DNA from: Leptolyngbyaceae cyanobacterium
GTDB taxonomy: Bacteria > Cyanobacteriota > Cyanobacteriia > Cyanobacteriales > Aerosakkonemataceae
Assembly: GCA_036703985.1 (NCBI GenBank)
Contig: DATNQN010000079.1
Coordinates: forward strand, 1 to 64,000
Reading direction: 5' to 3'
DNA: 64,000 nt
Below, piece after piece: positions 10,138 through 19,183 of the stretch. Position numbers and translations under genes: made by a program. The first letter of the stretch is position 1, and every line of letters begins with the position of its first letter. The notes below the pieces were generated by a model. The model searched no databases. It was not told where the DNA came from and saw only the letters and a program-made list of their open reading frames with translations.

Positions 10138-11088
10138 GTGACAAGAAATTTTCACGACCAATTTGCCAAGCAATATCTCAGCGAACTATTAACGCCTCTG
10201 GGTGAAGTAATAGTCTCTCAAGAGGTAACTACTGAAGTTCGTCAGGTAGATGTTTGGTTTTCACCAGGAACAACACCTAAAACCAACTTAGAATTTTTGG
10301 GTTTGATTGCTAAAATGGCTACAACTGCCTGTTTGATCGAACCTTACCGCAATCCACCAAACTGGTCGGAAGTGCGGAAATGCCTAATTAAATTATTTGC
10401 CATGCAAAACGATTTCCAGCGTAAAGCAAGGCGAGAAGACCGATCTGTTACAGAGGATGAATTACCTCGTTTGTGGATTTTATCCCATTCCTGTTCTGAA
10501 AACGTACTAGATGCCTTTGGTGCAAAACTCGATCCAGAAGGAAATTGGCCAAGTGGGGTTTATTTTCTACCAGTAGGATTGAGAACTGCACTAGTAGCAA
10601 TTAATCAACTTCCTACCACAGAAGACACTGTTTGGTTGCGGCTTTTGGGACGCAAAAACATTCAGAAGCAAGCAATGGATGAGATAAATGCACTGCCAGA
10701 AAATCACCCTTTCAAGAGAAACATTTTGGAGGTTGTAACTAACTGGCGAATCGGCTTAGAAACGAGTCAAAATTTAAGTGAAGATGAAGAGGAATTGCTT
10801 ATGAACTTATCATCAGCTTATGTACGTTGGCGCGAAGATACTTTAAGAGAAGGTCGGATCGAAGGCAGATTGGAAGGTCGCCAAGAAGGTCGCCAAGAAG
10901 GTCGCCAAGAAGAACGGCGCGAGATGGTTGAAAACCTTCTGAGAGTTCGATTTGGTGCTTTGGATGAGCAACTAAACAGAACTATAATGCCTTTGTTGGA
11001 GTTACCCCCAAGTGAGTTAACTCTACTGCTGCTGACTCTTTCCCGTGAGGAAATCTTAGCTAGGTTTGGCGGAGAGTCTGGTAGCTAA
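10138..11088 (+). CDS. DUF4351 protein, Rpn-like (divergent paralogue)
   Basis: Paralogue (316 residues) of the gene at 9063-9965, matching it along its whole length: HDQFAKQYLSELLTPLGEV at the N-terminus, VRQVDVWFSPG, a central ALPENHPF segment, and a C-terminal DUF4351 domain. A GTG start at 10138 is chosen because it aligns with the ATG of the paralogue. No strong ribosome-binding site is visible. Before the last domain it carries a charged GRQE repeat from three exact 12-bp units (10876-10911), a site of likely length variation. The divergent arrangement suggests local inverted duplication. Function unknown. Confidence 0.75.
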   Translation: MTRNFHDQFAKQYLSELLTPLGEVIVSQEVTTEVRQVDVWFSPGTTPKTNLEFLGLIAKMATTACLIEPYRNPPNWSEVRKCLIKLFAMQNDFQRKARREDRSVTEDELPRLWILSHSCSENVLDAFGAKLDPEGNWPSGVYFLPVGLRTALVAINQLPTTEDTVWLRLLGRKNIQKQAMDEINALPENHPFKRNILEVVTNWRIGLETSQNLSEDEEELLMNLSSAYVRWREDTLREGRIEGRLEGRQEGRQEGRQEERREMVENLLRVRFGALDEQLNRTIMPLLELPPSELTLLLLTLSREEILARFGGESGS

Positions 11089-11119
11089 GGGAATGGAGGT
11101 GCGATCGCATTTCGTGAAA

Positions 11120-11152
11120 AGAAACCCGGTTTCTTCAAGAAACCGGGTTTCT
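11120..11152. repeat. Palindromic repeat AGAAACCCGGTTTCT
   Basis: AGAAACCCGGTTTCT (11120-11134) and AGAAACCGGGTTTCT (11138-11152) form a perfect inverted repeat with a 3-nt spacer; each arm is itself nearly palindromic. A single related copy lies at 43066-43078. This is a common cyanobacterial dispersed repeat and may also terminate the gene ending at 11088. Confidence 0.65.
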
Positions 11153-11237
11153 AGAGATCGCTTCATCCCCAATCTATAGCCTATGGAACCTATATCACTG
11201 ACGGCTAATGCGATCGTACTAAAGGAGCAGAAAAATA

Positions 11238-11555
11238 ATGAACACAAAACTTCTTGAATCTCTAGCTGAGATGATTTTGTCTCTTTCTGAAGAAGAAAGA
11301 GAATTTTTAGATACGAAAATCAAAACTTTTAAATCATCAACAGCATCTCAGCTAATTCAATCAGAAGTATTAGATTTAGAAAATCGTTTAAAAATATTTG
11401 AAAATCAATACAATATGTCATCTGATGATTTTTACCAACGCTTTCGAGCAGGAGAATTAGGTGACGGTATAGACTTCTTTGAGTGGAGTGTGTTCTATGA
11501 GATGCGGAAGACAGCCAGAAACCAATCAACATCTAGCGACTATAACCATACATAA
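11238..11555 (+). CDS. Putative antitoxin (TumA-like)
   Basis: Small protein of 105 residues, largely helical and acidic (LAEMILSLSEEEREFLDTKI), with no recognised DNA-binding motif. AAAGGAG lies about 11 bases before the ATG. Its stop codon overlaps the next start by one base (TAATG at 11553-11557), the tight coupling typical of toxin-antitoxin pairs. Identification as the antitoxin rests on position before a DUF6516/TumE-like toxin rather than on its own sequence. Confidence 0.55.
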   Translation: MNTKLLESLAEMILSLSEEEREFLDTKIKTFKSSTASQLIQSEVLDLENRLKIFENQYNMSSDDFYQRFRAGELGDGIDFFEWSVFYEMRKTARNQSTSSDYNHT

Positions 11556-11950
11556 TGGAACTTCTAGATTACATTGCTGTAGTTAAAACAAAACTCAATC
11601 AAAGTTCAGTAATTGATACTGTTGTCATTGTTGATGAGCGAACTTTACTCAACAGGGGATACTTTCGGGCGCGGTTGACACTTAGTAATGGTGATTTTCT
11701 AGAAATAGCTGAGTCTTTTACTATTTTAGAACGACGTTGTTTAAGCTTGGGCTATCGCTATCAATGGATGGATACAACCAAACAAATTTTAAAAAAACGT
11801 TGGGATAACGTAGAGCATTTCCCTAATTTACCTAACTTTCCACATCATGTTCATATTGGAGAAGAATCCAATGTTCATCCGAGCCAATCTCGTAATATTT
11901 TAGAGTTAATTGACTTAATTGAACAAGAAATTGCTGGCAATATGCTGTAA
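11555..11950 (+). CDS. TumE-like toxin (DUF6516 family)
   Basis: Protein of 131 residues that looks like the DUF6516/TumE toxin family. It has an N-terminal strand-rich part (VIDTVVIVDERTLLNRGYFRARLTL) with DFLEIAESFTI, then YRYQWMDTTKQILKKRWDN and the histidine-rich FPHHVHIGEES, followed by a C-terminal helix. The family is thought to act on RNA or translation; I know of no proven target here. It begins on the last base of the upstream antitoxin-like gene. The family call is from motif memory, so moderate confidence. Confidence 0.6.
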   Translation: MELLDYIAVVKTKLNQSSVIDTVVIVDERTLLNRGYFRARLTLSNGDFLEIAESFTILERRCLSLGYRYQWMDTTKQILKKRWDNVEHFPNLPNFPHHVHIGEESNVHPSQSRNILELIDLIEQEIAGNML

Positions 11951-11980
11951 TGAAAGATAGCTTCTCAACATTGTTAAAAT

Positions 11981-13732
11981 TTACTCGTGAGTCGTTCCAT
12001 CAGGCATAATTGCACCAGTAAGCTTTGCACCCTCAATATTAGCTCCACCTATCTTTGCTCCATTAAGATTTGCTCCAATTAAGTCTGCTCTACTTAAGTC
12101 TGCTGCACGAAGGTCTGCCGAAGTTAGGTCTGCCCCACCCAACGTAGCTCCTCGAAGGTTTGCACCACGCAAATCAGCACGATTCAATGTTGCTCCACTC
12201 ATATTTGCATATAACATTGCTCCAATCAAACTTGCATGTGATAAGTTAGCTGCCGTTAAGTTTGCAGACGACAAATTTGCTTTATTCAAATTAACGTTAG
12301 TCAGGTTTGCTCCGCTCAAATCTGCTGCACTCAAATCTGCTTCCATCAAATTAACTCCACTCAAATTAGCTCCACTCCAATTGGAAACAGACCGCTGCAT
12401 TTTTATTCCTTGAAGTTTTGCACCACTCAAGTTTGCACCACTCAGATTGATATTCGCCAAATTTGGTTCACTTAAGTTAGTTCCACTCAAATTGGCTCTA
12501 CTTAGATTAGCTTGACTTAAGTTGGTTTTACTCAAATTTGCTCCTTGTAAGTCCGAGCCAGTCAAGTTTGCTTTACTCAAGTCAAGCCCACTCAAATCAG
12601 CATTTTGAAGTGACACGCTTGGGGCAATCAAATAAGCTCCTGTCTTGGTAGCATCAAACTCTACAGGAAACCTAGTATTTTCGTCATAGACAGCTTGTTG
12701 CAAATTTGCTCCTTCAAAATTCACTCCTTGAAGATCTACAAACTTATCATTGTAGTGGCTATTTCCTCTTAAATTTGCTTTGGTTAGGTTCGCTCCATTA
12801 AAATTTGCATTCCTAAGTTTTGACGATCGCAAATCTGCGCGAACGAGGCTTGCTTTACTCAAATTAGCATTAGCCAAATTTGCTGCCATCAGTTTGGCTT
12901 TACTCAAATTTGCTTCACTCATATTAGCCGCACTTATGTCTGCATTATACAGATTGGTTTCACTGAAATTAGCTTTTATTAATATTGCTTTTTCTAGCTT
13001 TGCTGACTCTAGATTTGCCTGATAAAGGTCTGCATTTTCCATGTTTGCCTCACTCAGGTTTACCCTAGTAAAGCTGCCACCGCTCATATTTGCTCTAGTC
13101 AGGTTTGCTTTGCTGAGGTTAACATCCCAGAAAGCTTTTTTACTCAAATCGGCTCCAGCTAGATTAACACCCGTAAAATCTCTTTCACCCGCATTATACC
13201 GCTCCCAAAATTCCTCAGCACTGATCGGTAATTCCTGACTATCTTCTTCAGTATCATCTATTAACAGCAACATTCTTTCAATCTTAAATTCTTCATCACT
13301 GGAACCAGAATTTTTTTCGTCATTTGTTCCAGCCGTATCAATAATAAAAGTAGAAGTATTTATAAACGATTTATCAGGCTCTTGACATAGTTGCCGATCG
13401 ACTCTTTCAAAAAAGCCCTTTACTATTTCAGCATCATCGACATTTTCTGCTTCTTCTCCTATTTTCACATTAGTTAAAGACGGATCGATAAGTCCCAATT
13501 TATCCGTGCGCTCGTTCAAACCAGCTAATTTTTTTAAGTCCTTTTGCAAACTAGCAATTTCCCCTTGCAAATTTTCTACCATTTCTATTTGATGGCGATT
13601 TTTCAGGAGTTGGGTTATCTCATCTAATTGTTTTTTAATATCTATAGAATTGTTTTTTACACAAATAAGGTTTTGTTCGAGATTCTCAATCCTCGAAACT
13701 AGCGATCCTAAATTGAGTTCTTGCTCATCCAT
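11981..13732 (-). CDS. Pentapeptide-repeat protein with N-terminal coiled coil
   Basis: Protein of 583 residues. The first about 80 residues form a predicted coiled coil (NLGSLVSRIENLEQNLICV onward), an acidic low-complexity linker follows to about 160, and the rest is a long run of A(N/D)LXX pentapeptides expected to fold as a right-handed quadrilateral beta helix. One non-repeat interruption lies around residues 330-370 (YNDKFVDLQGVNFEGANLQQ and following). Such proteins can be scaffolds or DNA mimics, but neither is shown here. No signal peptide or transmembrane helix. It is monocistronic and converges on the toxin-like gene. Confidence 0.9.
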   Translation of the reverse strand: MDEQELNLGSLVSRIENLEQNLICVKNNSIDIKKQLDEITQLLKNRHQIEMVENLQGEIASLQKDLKKLAGLNERTDKLGLIDPSLTNVKIGEEAENVDDAEIVKGFFERVDRQLCQEPDKSFINTSTFIIDTAGTNDEKNSGSSDEEFKIERMLLLIDDTEEDSQELPISAEEFWERYNAGERDFTGVNLAGADLSKKAFWDVNLSKANLTRANMSGGSFTRVNLSEANMENADLYQANLESAKLEKAILIKANFSETNLYNADISAANMSEANLSKAKLMAANLANANLSKASLVRADLRSSKLRNANFNGANLTKANLRGNSHYNDKFVDLQGVNFEGANLQQAVYDENTRFPVEFDATKTGAYLIAPSVSLQNADLSGLDLSKANLTGSDLQGANLSKTNLSQANLSRANLSGTNLSEPNLANINLSGANLSGAKLQGIKMQRSVSNWSGANLSGVNLMEADLSAADLSGANLTNVNLNKANLSSANLTAANLSHASLIGAMLYANMSGATLNRADLRGANLRGATLGGADLTSADLRAADLSRADLIGANLNGAKIGGANIEGAKLTGAIMPDGTTHE

Positions 13733-13846
13733 ATAAGTATAGTTTGACCCTGAAATCTAATTTTTACTTTCGATTGAAAATGAGTATGCGATCGCACTCT
13801 TCAAAAAGCGATCGCAATTCCATCACTTACCTAATTAACCAACAAA

Positions 13847-14611
13847 TTACTTTTCCTTTTCCTCTATATCTTCCCTAATAATTTCTGCCTTTATCTCAAT
13901 CACTTCACGCGCAGGCGGTAAAGCATTACCTTCTCCCTCTATCTCTTCCGGTCGTTCTTTCAACTGTTCGGCAATATCTTGCGCCTTATCCTTTACCCTA
14001 GCAGCCATATCTTGAGCGCTTCGTTTGAAAACCTCTAAATCAGCTTGAGTTTTCTTATAATCTTCCTTAAGAACTTCCGTAACTTGATTAATTTTCTCCT
14101 GCCAACTACCGTATTGTTTAGCCTCTTCAACCGCCGCATTTTTCACAATCAATCTTTTGCTACCAATGCTAGTAATGTCTGATAGATCGAGCAAATAAGC
14201 AACATTTAATATTCCCTGCCAGCCATTGGAAACAAATAAATAATTAACTACGCCTCCCGTTTCTTGAACAAATAAATAATCAACTAATTTGCCTGCTTTA
14301 TTACCTGCTTCCGTCCACACTTCATGACCGATCAAAGAAAAAGCTTCCTCTGGTTTCTGGGGATCGGCAAAATCATCATGGTTGAAATTTACCATAATGC
14401 TATCAGCACCGATCGATTCTATTTGTCCCCAAGTAAAAGAGCGCTTTCTTCCACCAAACAATCCCGATTTACAGGTAAATCCTACCACTCGATGAGTTTG
14501 GGGAATTAACCATAGATAATCTACTCGACCGATTTCTTCAGCCGTGCGACGATCTAATACTAGCTTATTAACTAATTCGCTGTTTCTAAGTGTTGATGGT
14601 TGTGTATTCAT
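13847..14611 (-). CDS. PRC-barrel domain protein
   Basis: Protein of 254 residues with two PRC-barrel-like units: residues about 8-75 (ELVNKLVLDRRTAEEIGRVD) and about 92-155 (IGHEVWTEAGNKAGKLVDYL). A charged helical tail (about 165-254) resembles LEA/apolipoprotein-like stress helices (DYKKTQADLEVFKRSAQDMA). PRC barrels in cyanobacteria occur in RNA-processing, photosynthetic and envelope contexts, so the role cannot be set. AGGAG lies 8 bases before the ATG (on the minus strand), supporting the start. Confidence 0.85.
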   Translation of the reverse strand: MNTQPSTLRNSELVNKLVLDRRTAEEIGRVDYLWLIPQTHRVVGFTCKSGLFGGRKRSFTWGQIESIGADSIMVNFNHDDFADPQKPEEAFSLIGHEVWTEAGNKAGKLVDYLFVQETGGVVNYLFVSNGWQGILNVAYLLDLSDITSIGSKRLIVKNAAVEEAKQYGSWQEKINQVTEVLKEDYKKTQADLEVFKRSAQDMAARVKDKAQDIAEQLKERPEEIEGEGNALPPAREVIEIKAEIIREDIEEKEK

Positions 14612-14808
14612 AAGTTAACTCCTAATTCATTTGAATAATTGCCCCTATATCGTTTAAATTAAAATAACCAATTAAACGATGACCGCTATTTTAACCTAAT
14701 CTTGAAAAATTTTCTGTTCATTATATGCCAATTGAAAGCTCTCACTTAGCTTTGCTCCACCATCAACATATCACTCATCACCTACTGCCAGCAATAGAAT
14801 AACCAACA

Positions 14809-15495
14809 ATGCGTTATCTAAAAAAAATCCGTCGCCATTTTCTGATTTTTACTTTATCAATTTTCACTTTACTCACCATCGGTTACTTTATCCCTAGCAG
14901 ATGGTGTAATTCTGTCCGGGAAAATTGTCATTTGACTATTTGCGTTTCCAACACGGGAATCCATACCAATATCGTGACTCCAGTTAAAAATGCAGTTTTT
15001 GATTGGCAAAACTATCTAAAGATAGATGACATTGGAAACAGTAGTTTACCTAACTATAATTATTTAAGTTTCGGTTGGGGCGATCGCGAATTCTATATGA
15101 ATACCCCTAGCCTAGCCGATATAAATCTTGTTACTACCTTTAACGCCCTCTTTCTCCCCACCCCTTCCGTTATGGAGATACAAGGATATTCAGCTATTCC
15201 TCACAATATAGGAATTAAATGTGTAAAGATTAGCGAACAAGATTATTCAAATTTAATGCAATTTATTAAAAACTCTTTTCAAATAGATACAAATGGTAAA
15301 ACTATTCGGATTCGCCAAGGTCACTCATCCTACAGTAGCTTTTACGAAGCAAAAGGAAATTATTCTATTTTGAGAAATTGTAATTCTTGGACAGCAGAAG
15401 GATTAAGAAAAGCTAACGTAAATACACCCCTTTGGGCTGGACTCTCCTCTGCTATTATATTCCACGTGAAAAATAGTTGTCGATGCAGGGAGTAA
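14809..15495 (+). CDS. DUF2459 / TIGR02117 family membrane-anchored protein
   Basis: Protein of 228 residues with an N-terminal membrane anchor or uncleaved signal (about 11-28, FLIFTLSIFTLLTIGYFI). The remainder matches the TIGR02117/DUF2459 family: SNTGIHTNIVTPV, FGWGDREFYMNTP and the C-terminal NCNSWTAEGLRKA, whose Cys and His could form a hydrolase-type active site facing the periplasm (inference from conservation). No operon partner. The biochemical function is not established. Confidence 0.8.
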   Translation: MRYLKKIRRHFLIFTLSIFTLLTIGYFIPSRWCNSVRENCHLTICVSNTGIHTNIVTPVKNAVFDWQNYLKIDDIGNSSLPNYNYLSFGWGDREFYMNTPSLADINLVTTFNALFLPTPSVMEIQGYSAIPHNIGIKCVKISEQDYSNLMQFIKNSFQIDTNGKTIRIRQGHSSYSSFYEAKGNYSILRNCNSWTAEGLRKANVNTPLWAGLSSAIIFHVKNSCRCRE

Positions 15496-15587
15496 AGCAA
15501 GAAAGCATTTAAACGATCGCGCTATCACTTAGCATAACTTTCAATTTTTTAGCTCTTTCGAGAGATAGATGCACGCAGGCGATCGCA

Positions 15588-16007
15588 TCAAGGAATTTCA
15601 CTAGTCTTCTCTAGAGTACGGCTAGTCAGGAAAGTCTCTGATTCTCTAGGATTTCTCTCAGACGATACCTTATCTACATTTTTCTTGATAATTGCATCCG
15701 GATCGCCTTTTTTCAGCCAAATTTGAATTTTTGGCCCAGAACTGCCCAGACGAAAGATCATTCCGTCCTCTACTTTGGCTTGGGTAATTAGTTCATTATT
15801 CACATAAGTTCCGTTCGCTCCAAAACTCATAATTTCCCATTCGCGGCCATTGTTCCATAGCTCCACATGGTTGCGAGAAACCACAGCGCTATAGAGTATT
15901 ACGTCATTTTCTTTGGAACGGCCAATCCGGATCACTGGTTCACTTCCAAAAGTCCAACTTTGAACCGGCGTGGACTGGCTCGGATGCAGCAGAGTCAGGG
16001 TAATCAC
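15588..16007 (-). CDS. FHA domain protein
   Basis: Protein of 139 residues that is essentially one forkhead-associated domain (about 20-95), which binds phosphothreonine peptides. The key motifs are IRIGRSKENDV, SRNHVEL and GANGTYVN. A short polar tail follows. It closely resembles the protein at 18608-19042, including the opening MITLTLLHPSQS, so the two are duplicates flanking the CBS histidine kinase. It lies 135 bp downstream of that kinase and could be co-transcribed. No kinase of the Ser/Thr type is in the window. Confidence 0.9.
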   Translation of the reverse strand: MITLTLLHPSQSTPVQSWTFGSEPVIRIGRSKENDVILYSAVVSRNHVELWNNGREWEIMSFGANGTYVNNELITQAKVEDGMIFRLGSSGPKIQIWLKKGDPDAIIKKNVDKVSSERNPRESETFLTSRTLEKTSEIP

Positions 16008-16142
16008 CGTTATTAGATAAAAGAAATATTTAAGTTTTTAAACGATAAGATGGCTAGTCGTTTAGCTCCAGCATATCAACTAAAAAAAACCTCTGCAATT
16101 CCCCTTGATTTTATTACACAACTATGCTTATTAAAATTTAGC

Positions 16143-18290
16143 TTACCTTACTTGCTGCTGAATCGGAATTTCAATTACAAACTCACTACCCTGTCCTGGA
16201 GTAGAAAAACATTTCAGTTGACCGCCGTGCTTTTCTACCACAATTTGATAACTAATCGATAAACCTAAACCAGTGCCTTTACCAGGAGGCTTAGTAGTAA
16301 AAAAAGGATCGAAAAGTTTAGTAAGTACTGCCTCAGACATTCCCGGCCCGTTATCGCCGATATTAATCGCTACCCAGTCTTTATTCAGTAATTCCGTGCG
16401 GATGCGGATCGTGCCAAGCCGAATTTCTTCTGGCGGCAATCCCGGTTGACTATTTTGCTGAGAGTGAAAATTTTCGCTATTATCCACCGCATCAACTGCA
16501 TTACTCAGCAAATTCATAAACACCTGATTTAGTTGCCCAGCATAACACTCCACTGGTGGCAAATCCCCATACTCCTTAACTACCAAAATACCCGGATGTC
16601 CGGGTCTGGCTTTTAATCGATTTTGCAAAATCAGTAAAGTGCTATCCAATCCCTCATGAAGGTCAACAGGCTTCATTTCTGCTTGATCCAAGCGAGAAAA
16701 ATTCCGCAACGATAGAACGATTTGGCGAATCCGTTCCGCCCCCAACTGCATAGAAGCCAGCAACTTAGGTAAATCTTCTAGCAGGAAATTCAGATCGATC
16801 GCTTCTGCTTGCGCTTGAACTTCCTCCATCGGCTGAGGATAATGACGTTGGTAGAGATGTACTAAATGTAATAAATCTCGGACATACTGACTTGCATAAG
16901 GTAAATTTCCGTGGATAAAGCTAACTGGATTATTAATTTCGTGAGCCACACCAGCCACTAACTGCCCCAAACTAGACATTTTTTCCGTTTGAATCAATTG
17001 AGCTTGAGCCTTTTGCAATTCGTGCAGAGTAGCTTCCAATTGGTTAGCCTGTTGTCTGGACTGCGCCTCTGACTTCCGCAACGCTTCTTCTATTTGTTGG
17101 CGTTTGGCAATATCCTCTTTCAAAAGCTGATTAGCCGCTTGTAGCTCCGCCGTGCGTTCCTCCACCTGCTTTTTTAAATCATCGTGAGCTTTTTGCAATT
17201 CCTCTTCAGCTTTTACCCGAAAGGCAATTTCCCTCTGTAACTGCTCGTTAGTAGTTCTTAATTCAGCCGTTCGTTCGTCTACCGCTTGCTGTAAAGCCTC
17301 GATCACCCCATACATTTCTGTTGGGTCGAGTACTTGCAACAAACTAGTTTGAGAAACAATTCCCAGTAATTCTCCCTGGCTGCTAGCTACCACCAAACGG
17401 CGAATGTGCCGTCGTTGCATTTCCTGGTGGGCCACCCAGAGTGACTCTGACGGTTCCAGACAAAATAACGGCGCACTCATCACGTCTTGAGCTTGCAACT
17501 GAGACAAATTTAGCTCTAGGGCCTGAAATTTGACGACATCTCCCTCCGTCACAATGCCTATAGGCACTAAAAAGAACTGCCCTTTCAGATTTCTAGCCGT
17601 ATCTTGATAGGTAAAAGCTAAATCGCTCCCGCTCCTTTCCTCAACTCTCACCTCTCGTTCCTCAATCCTGGTAATCACCACGCAACTCACCCGATACTCC
17701 GCCATCAGCTGAGCTAAATTCATCACCGATGCAGTCATCGGTGCATGAATCACTTGAGTCGTCATCACATCCGCAACAGACCACAAGCGCGTCAGTAGAT
17801 TGGCAGGCTGCATCGAGGCGCGAATACTACCGGGGGTTAATATACCGATTAGCTCGCCTTCTCGATCTAAAATCGGCAAGTGGCGAATCCGATGTTGGCG
17901 CAAAATCGACAAAGCGCTGAAAATATCTTGGGAATCCGACTGAGTGAGGGTAATTACTGGTTTAGTCATCACCTCACCTATACAGTATCTTTTTAAATCA
18001 GTTCCAGCCGCCGTTAACCTAACGATATCTCGTTCTGTAAAGATACCGACTAACTGAGAACCTTCCATAATCAAGGCGCAGCTAGCTCGTTTGAGGTCTT
18101 CTAGGGAATAATTATTATTGGCTTGGCCTTCTGAAGATAGATGAGTATCCCTCACCGGGCAACTGCTTCTCACCTGTGCCATTGAGTATAGAACCTCTAT
18201 GACCGACAGATCTGGAGGAACAATTAAATGATGAGGATTGATGGCGCTTTTCAGAGATAGGGAATAGAAGGGCGGGCCGTTAAGCTGCAT
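16143..18290 (-). CDS. CBS-domain sensor histidine kinase
   Basis: Hybrid-free sensor kinase of 715 residues with no membrane segment. The N-terminal part carries two CBS pairs (about 15-165 and 170-330: motifs [49 protein letters not shown]), which commonly bind adenine nucleotides and may sense energy state. A long coiled coil (about 335-430) leads to the HisKA dimerisation helix with phospho-acceptor in [14 protein letters not shown] (His near 450). The HATPase domain has the N-box [11 protein letters not shown]1 DNGPGM and G2 GTGLGLSI. No response regulator is adjacent; FHA genes flank it on both sides, suggesting a shared signalling role (inference). Confidence 0.93.
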   Translation of the reverse strand: MQLNGPPFYSLSLKSAINPHHLIVPPDLSVIEVLYSMAQVRSSCPVRDTHLSSEGQANNNYSLEDLKRASCALIMEGSQLVGIFTERDIVRLTAAGTDLKRYCIGEVMTKPVITLTQSDSQDIFSALSILRQHRIRHLPILDREGELIGILTPGSIRASMQPANLLTRLWSVADVMTTQVIHAPMTASVMNLAQLMAEYRVSCVVITRIEEREVRVEERSGSDLAFTYQDTARNLKGQFFLVPIGIVTEGDVVKFQALELNLSQLQAQDVMSAPLFCLEPSESLWVAHQEMQRRHIRRLVVASSQGELLGIVSQTSLLQVLDPTEMYGVIEALQQAVDERTAELRTTNEQLQREIAFRVKAEEELQKAHDDLKKQVEERTAELQAANQLLKEDIAKRQQIEEALRKSEAQSRQQANQLEATLHELQKAQAQLIQTEKMSSLGQLVAGVAHEINNPVSFIHGNLPYASQYVRDLLHLVHLYQRHYPQPMEEVQAQAEAIDLNFLLEDLPKLLASMQLGAERIRQIVLSLRNFSRLDQAEMKPVDLHEGLDSTLLILQNRLKARPGHPGILVVKEYGDLPPVECYAGQLNQVFMNLLSNAVDAVDNSENFHSQQNSQPGLPPEEIRLGTIRIRTELLNKDWVAINIGDNGPGMSEAVLTKLFDPFFTTKPPGKGTGLGLSISYQIVVEKHGGQLKCFSTPGQGSEFVIEIPIQQQVR

Positions 18291-18607
18291 GGTGATTAAA
18301 TTGTGGTGATAATTGCCACATCACAACTTTCATGCGTCAATTGTATGCTGTTATACGACTAGCCTATCTTTATTCTTAATAATGTTAGTCACGAATTATC
18401 AAATTAAATAAAAAATTAGAGGAGATTTTTCCCTGGTTTTTTACTCTCCTCTTGTTGGAACTTAGTTTAGTTTTTACTGGCTTTTGCTCGGTCAAAACGA
18501 TCGGACTTACGCGATCGGTAAAAGGAATAAAGTGCCGAAAGCTTTACATAACAAAGCTTTTTTATTTGCCCTCTCACCCCCTCCTCCTTTGTTGCGTAAG
18601 TCCATAA
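18291..18607. other. Intergenic region with MITE-like inverted repeat
   Basis: Spacer of 317 bp between the CBS kinase promoter side and the FHA gene. GGACTTACGC (18503-18512) is inverted as GCGTAAGTCC (18594-18603), bounding a 101-bp segment that also contains an AAAGCTTT palindrome pair. A longer element with the same ends lies at 47184-47388. No coding sequence seen. Confidence 0.6.
18503..18603. repeat. MITE-like element, GGACTTACG termini (copy 1)
   Basis: The 10-bp perfect terminal inverted repeats GGACTTACGC and GCGTAAGTCC bound 101 bp without coding capacity. The same termini, one base longer at the outside, bound a 205-bp segment upstream of nirA. Confidence 0.55.
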
Positions 18608-19042
18608 TTAGCTATCTAATTGGGTGACATCCTCCCGGTCTTCCGATCTTGGATGAATTAGAGTATCTCTGGATTTATCGGGTTTCGGCTCCCCAGAAGA
18701 TGATTTTTGAGAAATTGATTTTTGCCCTTCTTGAGAGGTAGATGCCCCTAGTTGGACTTGGATCTGAGGGCCAGATCGAGCTAAACGAATCATGGCTCCA
18801 TCAGCTATAGGCGCTTCTGTAATGCGTTTACCTTCCAAGTAGGTTCCGTTTGCACCTAAATTAATAACTTCCCAACTACGACCGTGACGCCGTAATTCTA
18901 CATGGTGACGTGAGACTACGGCGCTGTAAAGAATAACATCATTATCAGTAGCTCGCCCAATCCGAATCACCGATTCCTCATCAAAAGTCCAGCTTTGAAT
19001 CGGGATCGACTGAAGTGGATGCAGCAGGTTTAAGGTAATCAC
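18608..19042 (-). CDS. FHA domain protein
   Basis: Protein of 144 residues made of one FHA domain (about 20-95; IRIGRATDNDV, SRHHVEL, GANGTYLEG) plus a polar C-terminal tail rich in Ser and Lys. It should bind phosphothreonine-containing partners. It is a near duplicate of the FHA protein at 15588-16007. It lies just upstream of the CBS kinase in the same direction, though 317 bp with a repeat element separate them. Confidence 0.9.
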   Translation of the reverse strand: MITLNLLHPLQSIPIQSWTFDEESVIRIGRATDNDVILYSAVVSRHHVELRRHGRSWEVINLGANGTYLEGKRITEAPIADGAMIRLARSGPQIQVQLGASTSQEGQKSISQKSSSGEPKPDKSRDTLIHPRSEDREDVTQLDS

Positions 19043-19106
19043 ATTGGCAGCGTCAATTTATTTTGAATGCTTTGGATGCAAGGACGTTTGCATTTTACTG
19101 CCTGCT

Positions 19107-19130
19107 AGGGGAGCAGGAGAACAGGGGTAT
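19107..19130. repeat. Octamer tandem repeat (non-coding copy)
   Basis: Three 8-bp units, AGGGGAGC, AGGAGAAC and AGGGGTAT, in the spacer between two FHA genes. Same family as 8598-8621 and 61201-61232. Confidence 0.55.
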
Positions 19131-19183
19131 CAACAATTCGATCGGTAATTCCCCATCGGTCAGTCAAGTTTAAGTACCGCTTA

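Noticed and set aside
12780-13238. Two plus-strand frames opposite the pentapeptide gene
   Set aside because: Their regular Leu/Ala/Phe pattern is the antisense image of the pentapeptide repeat.
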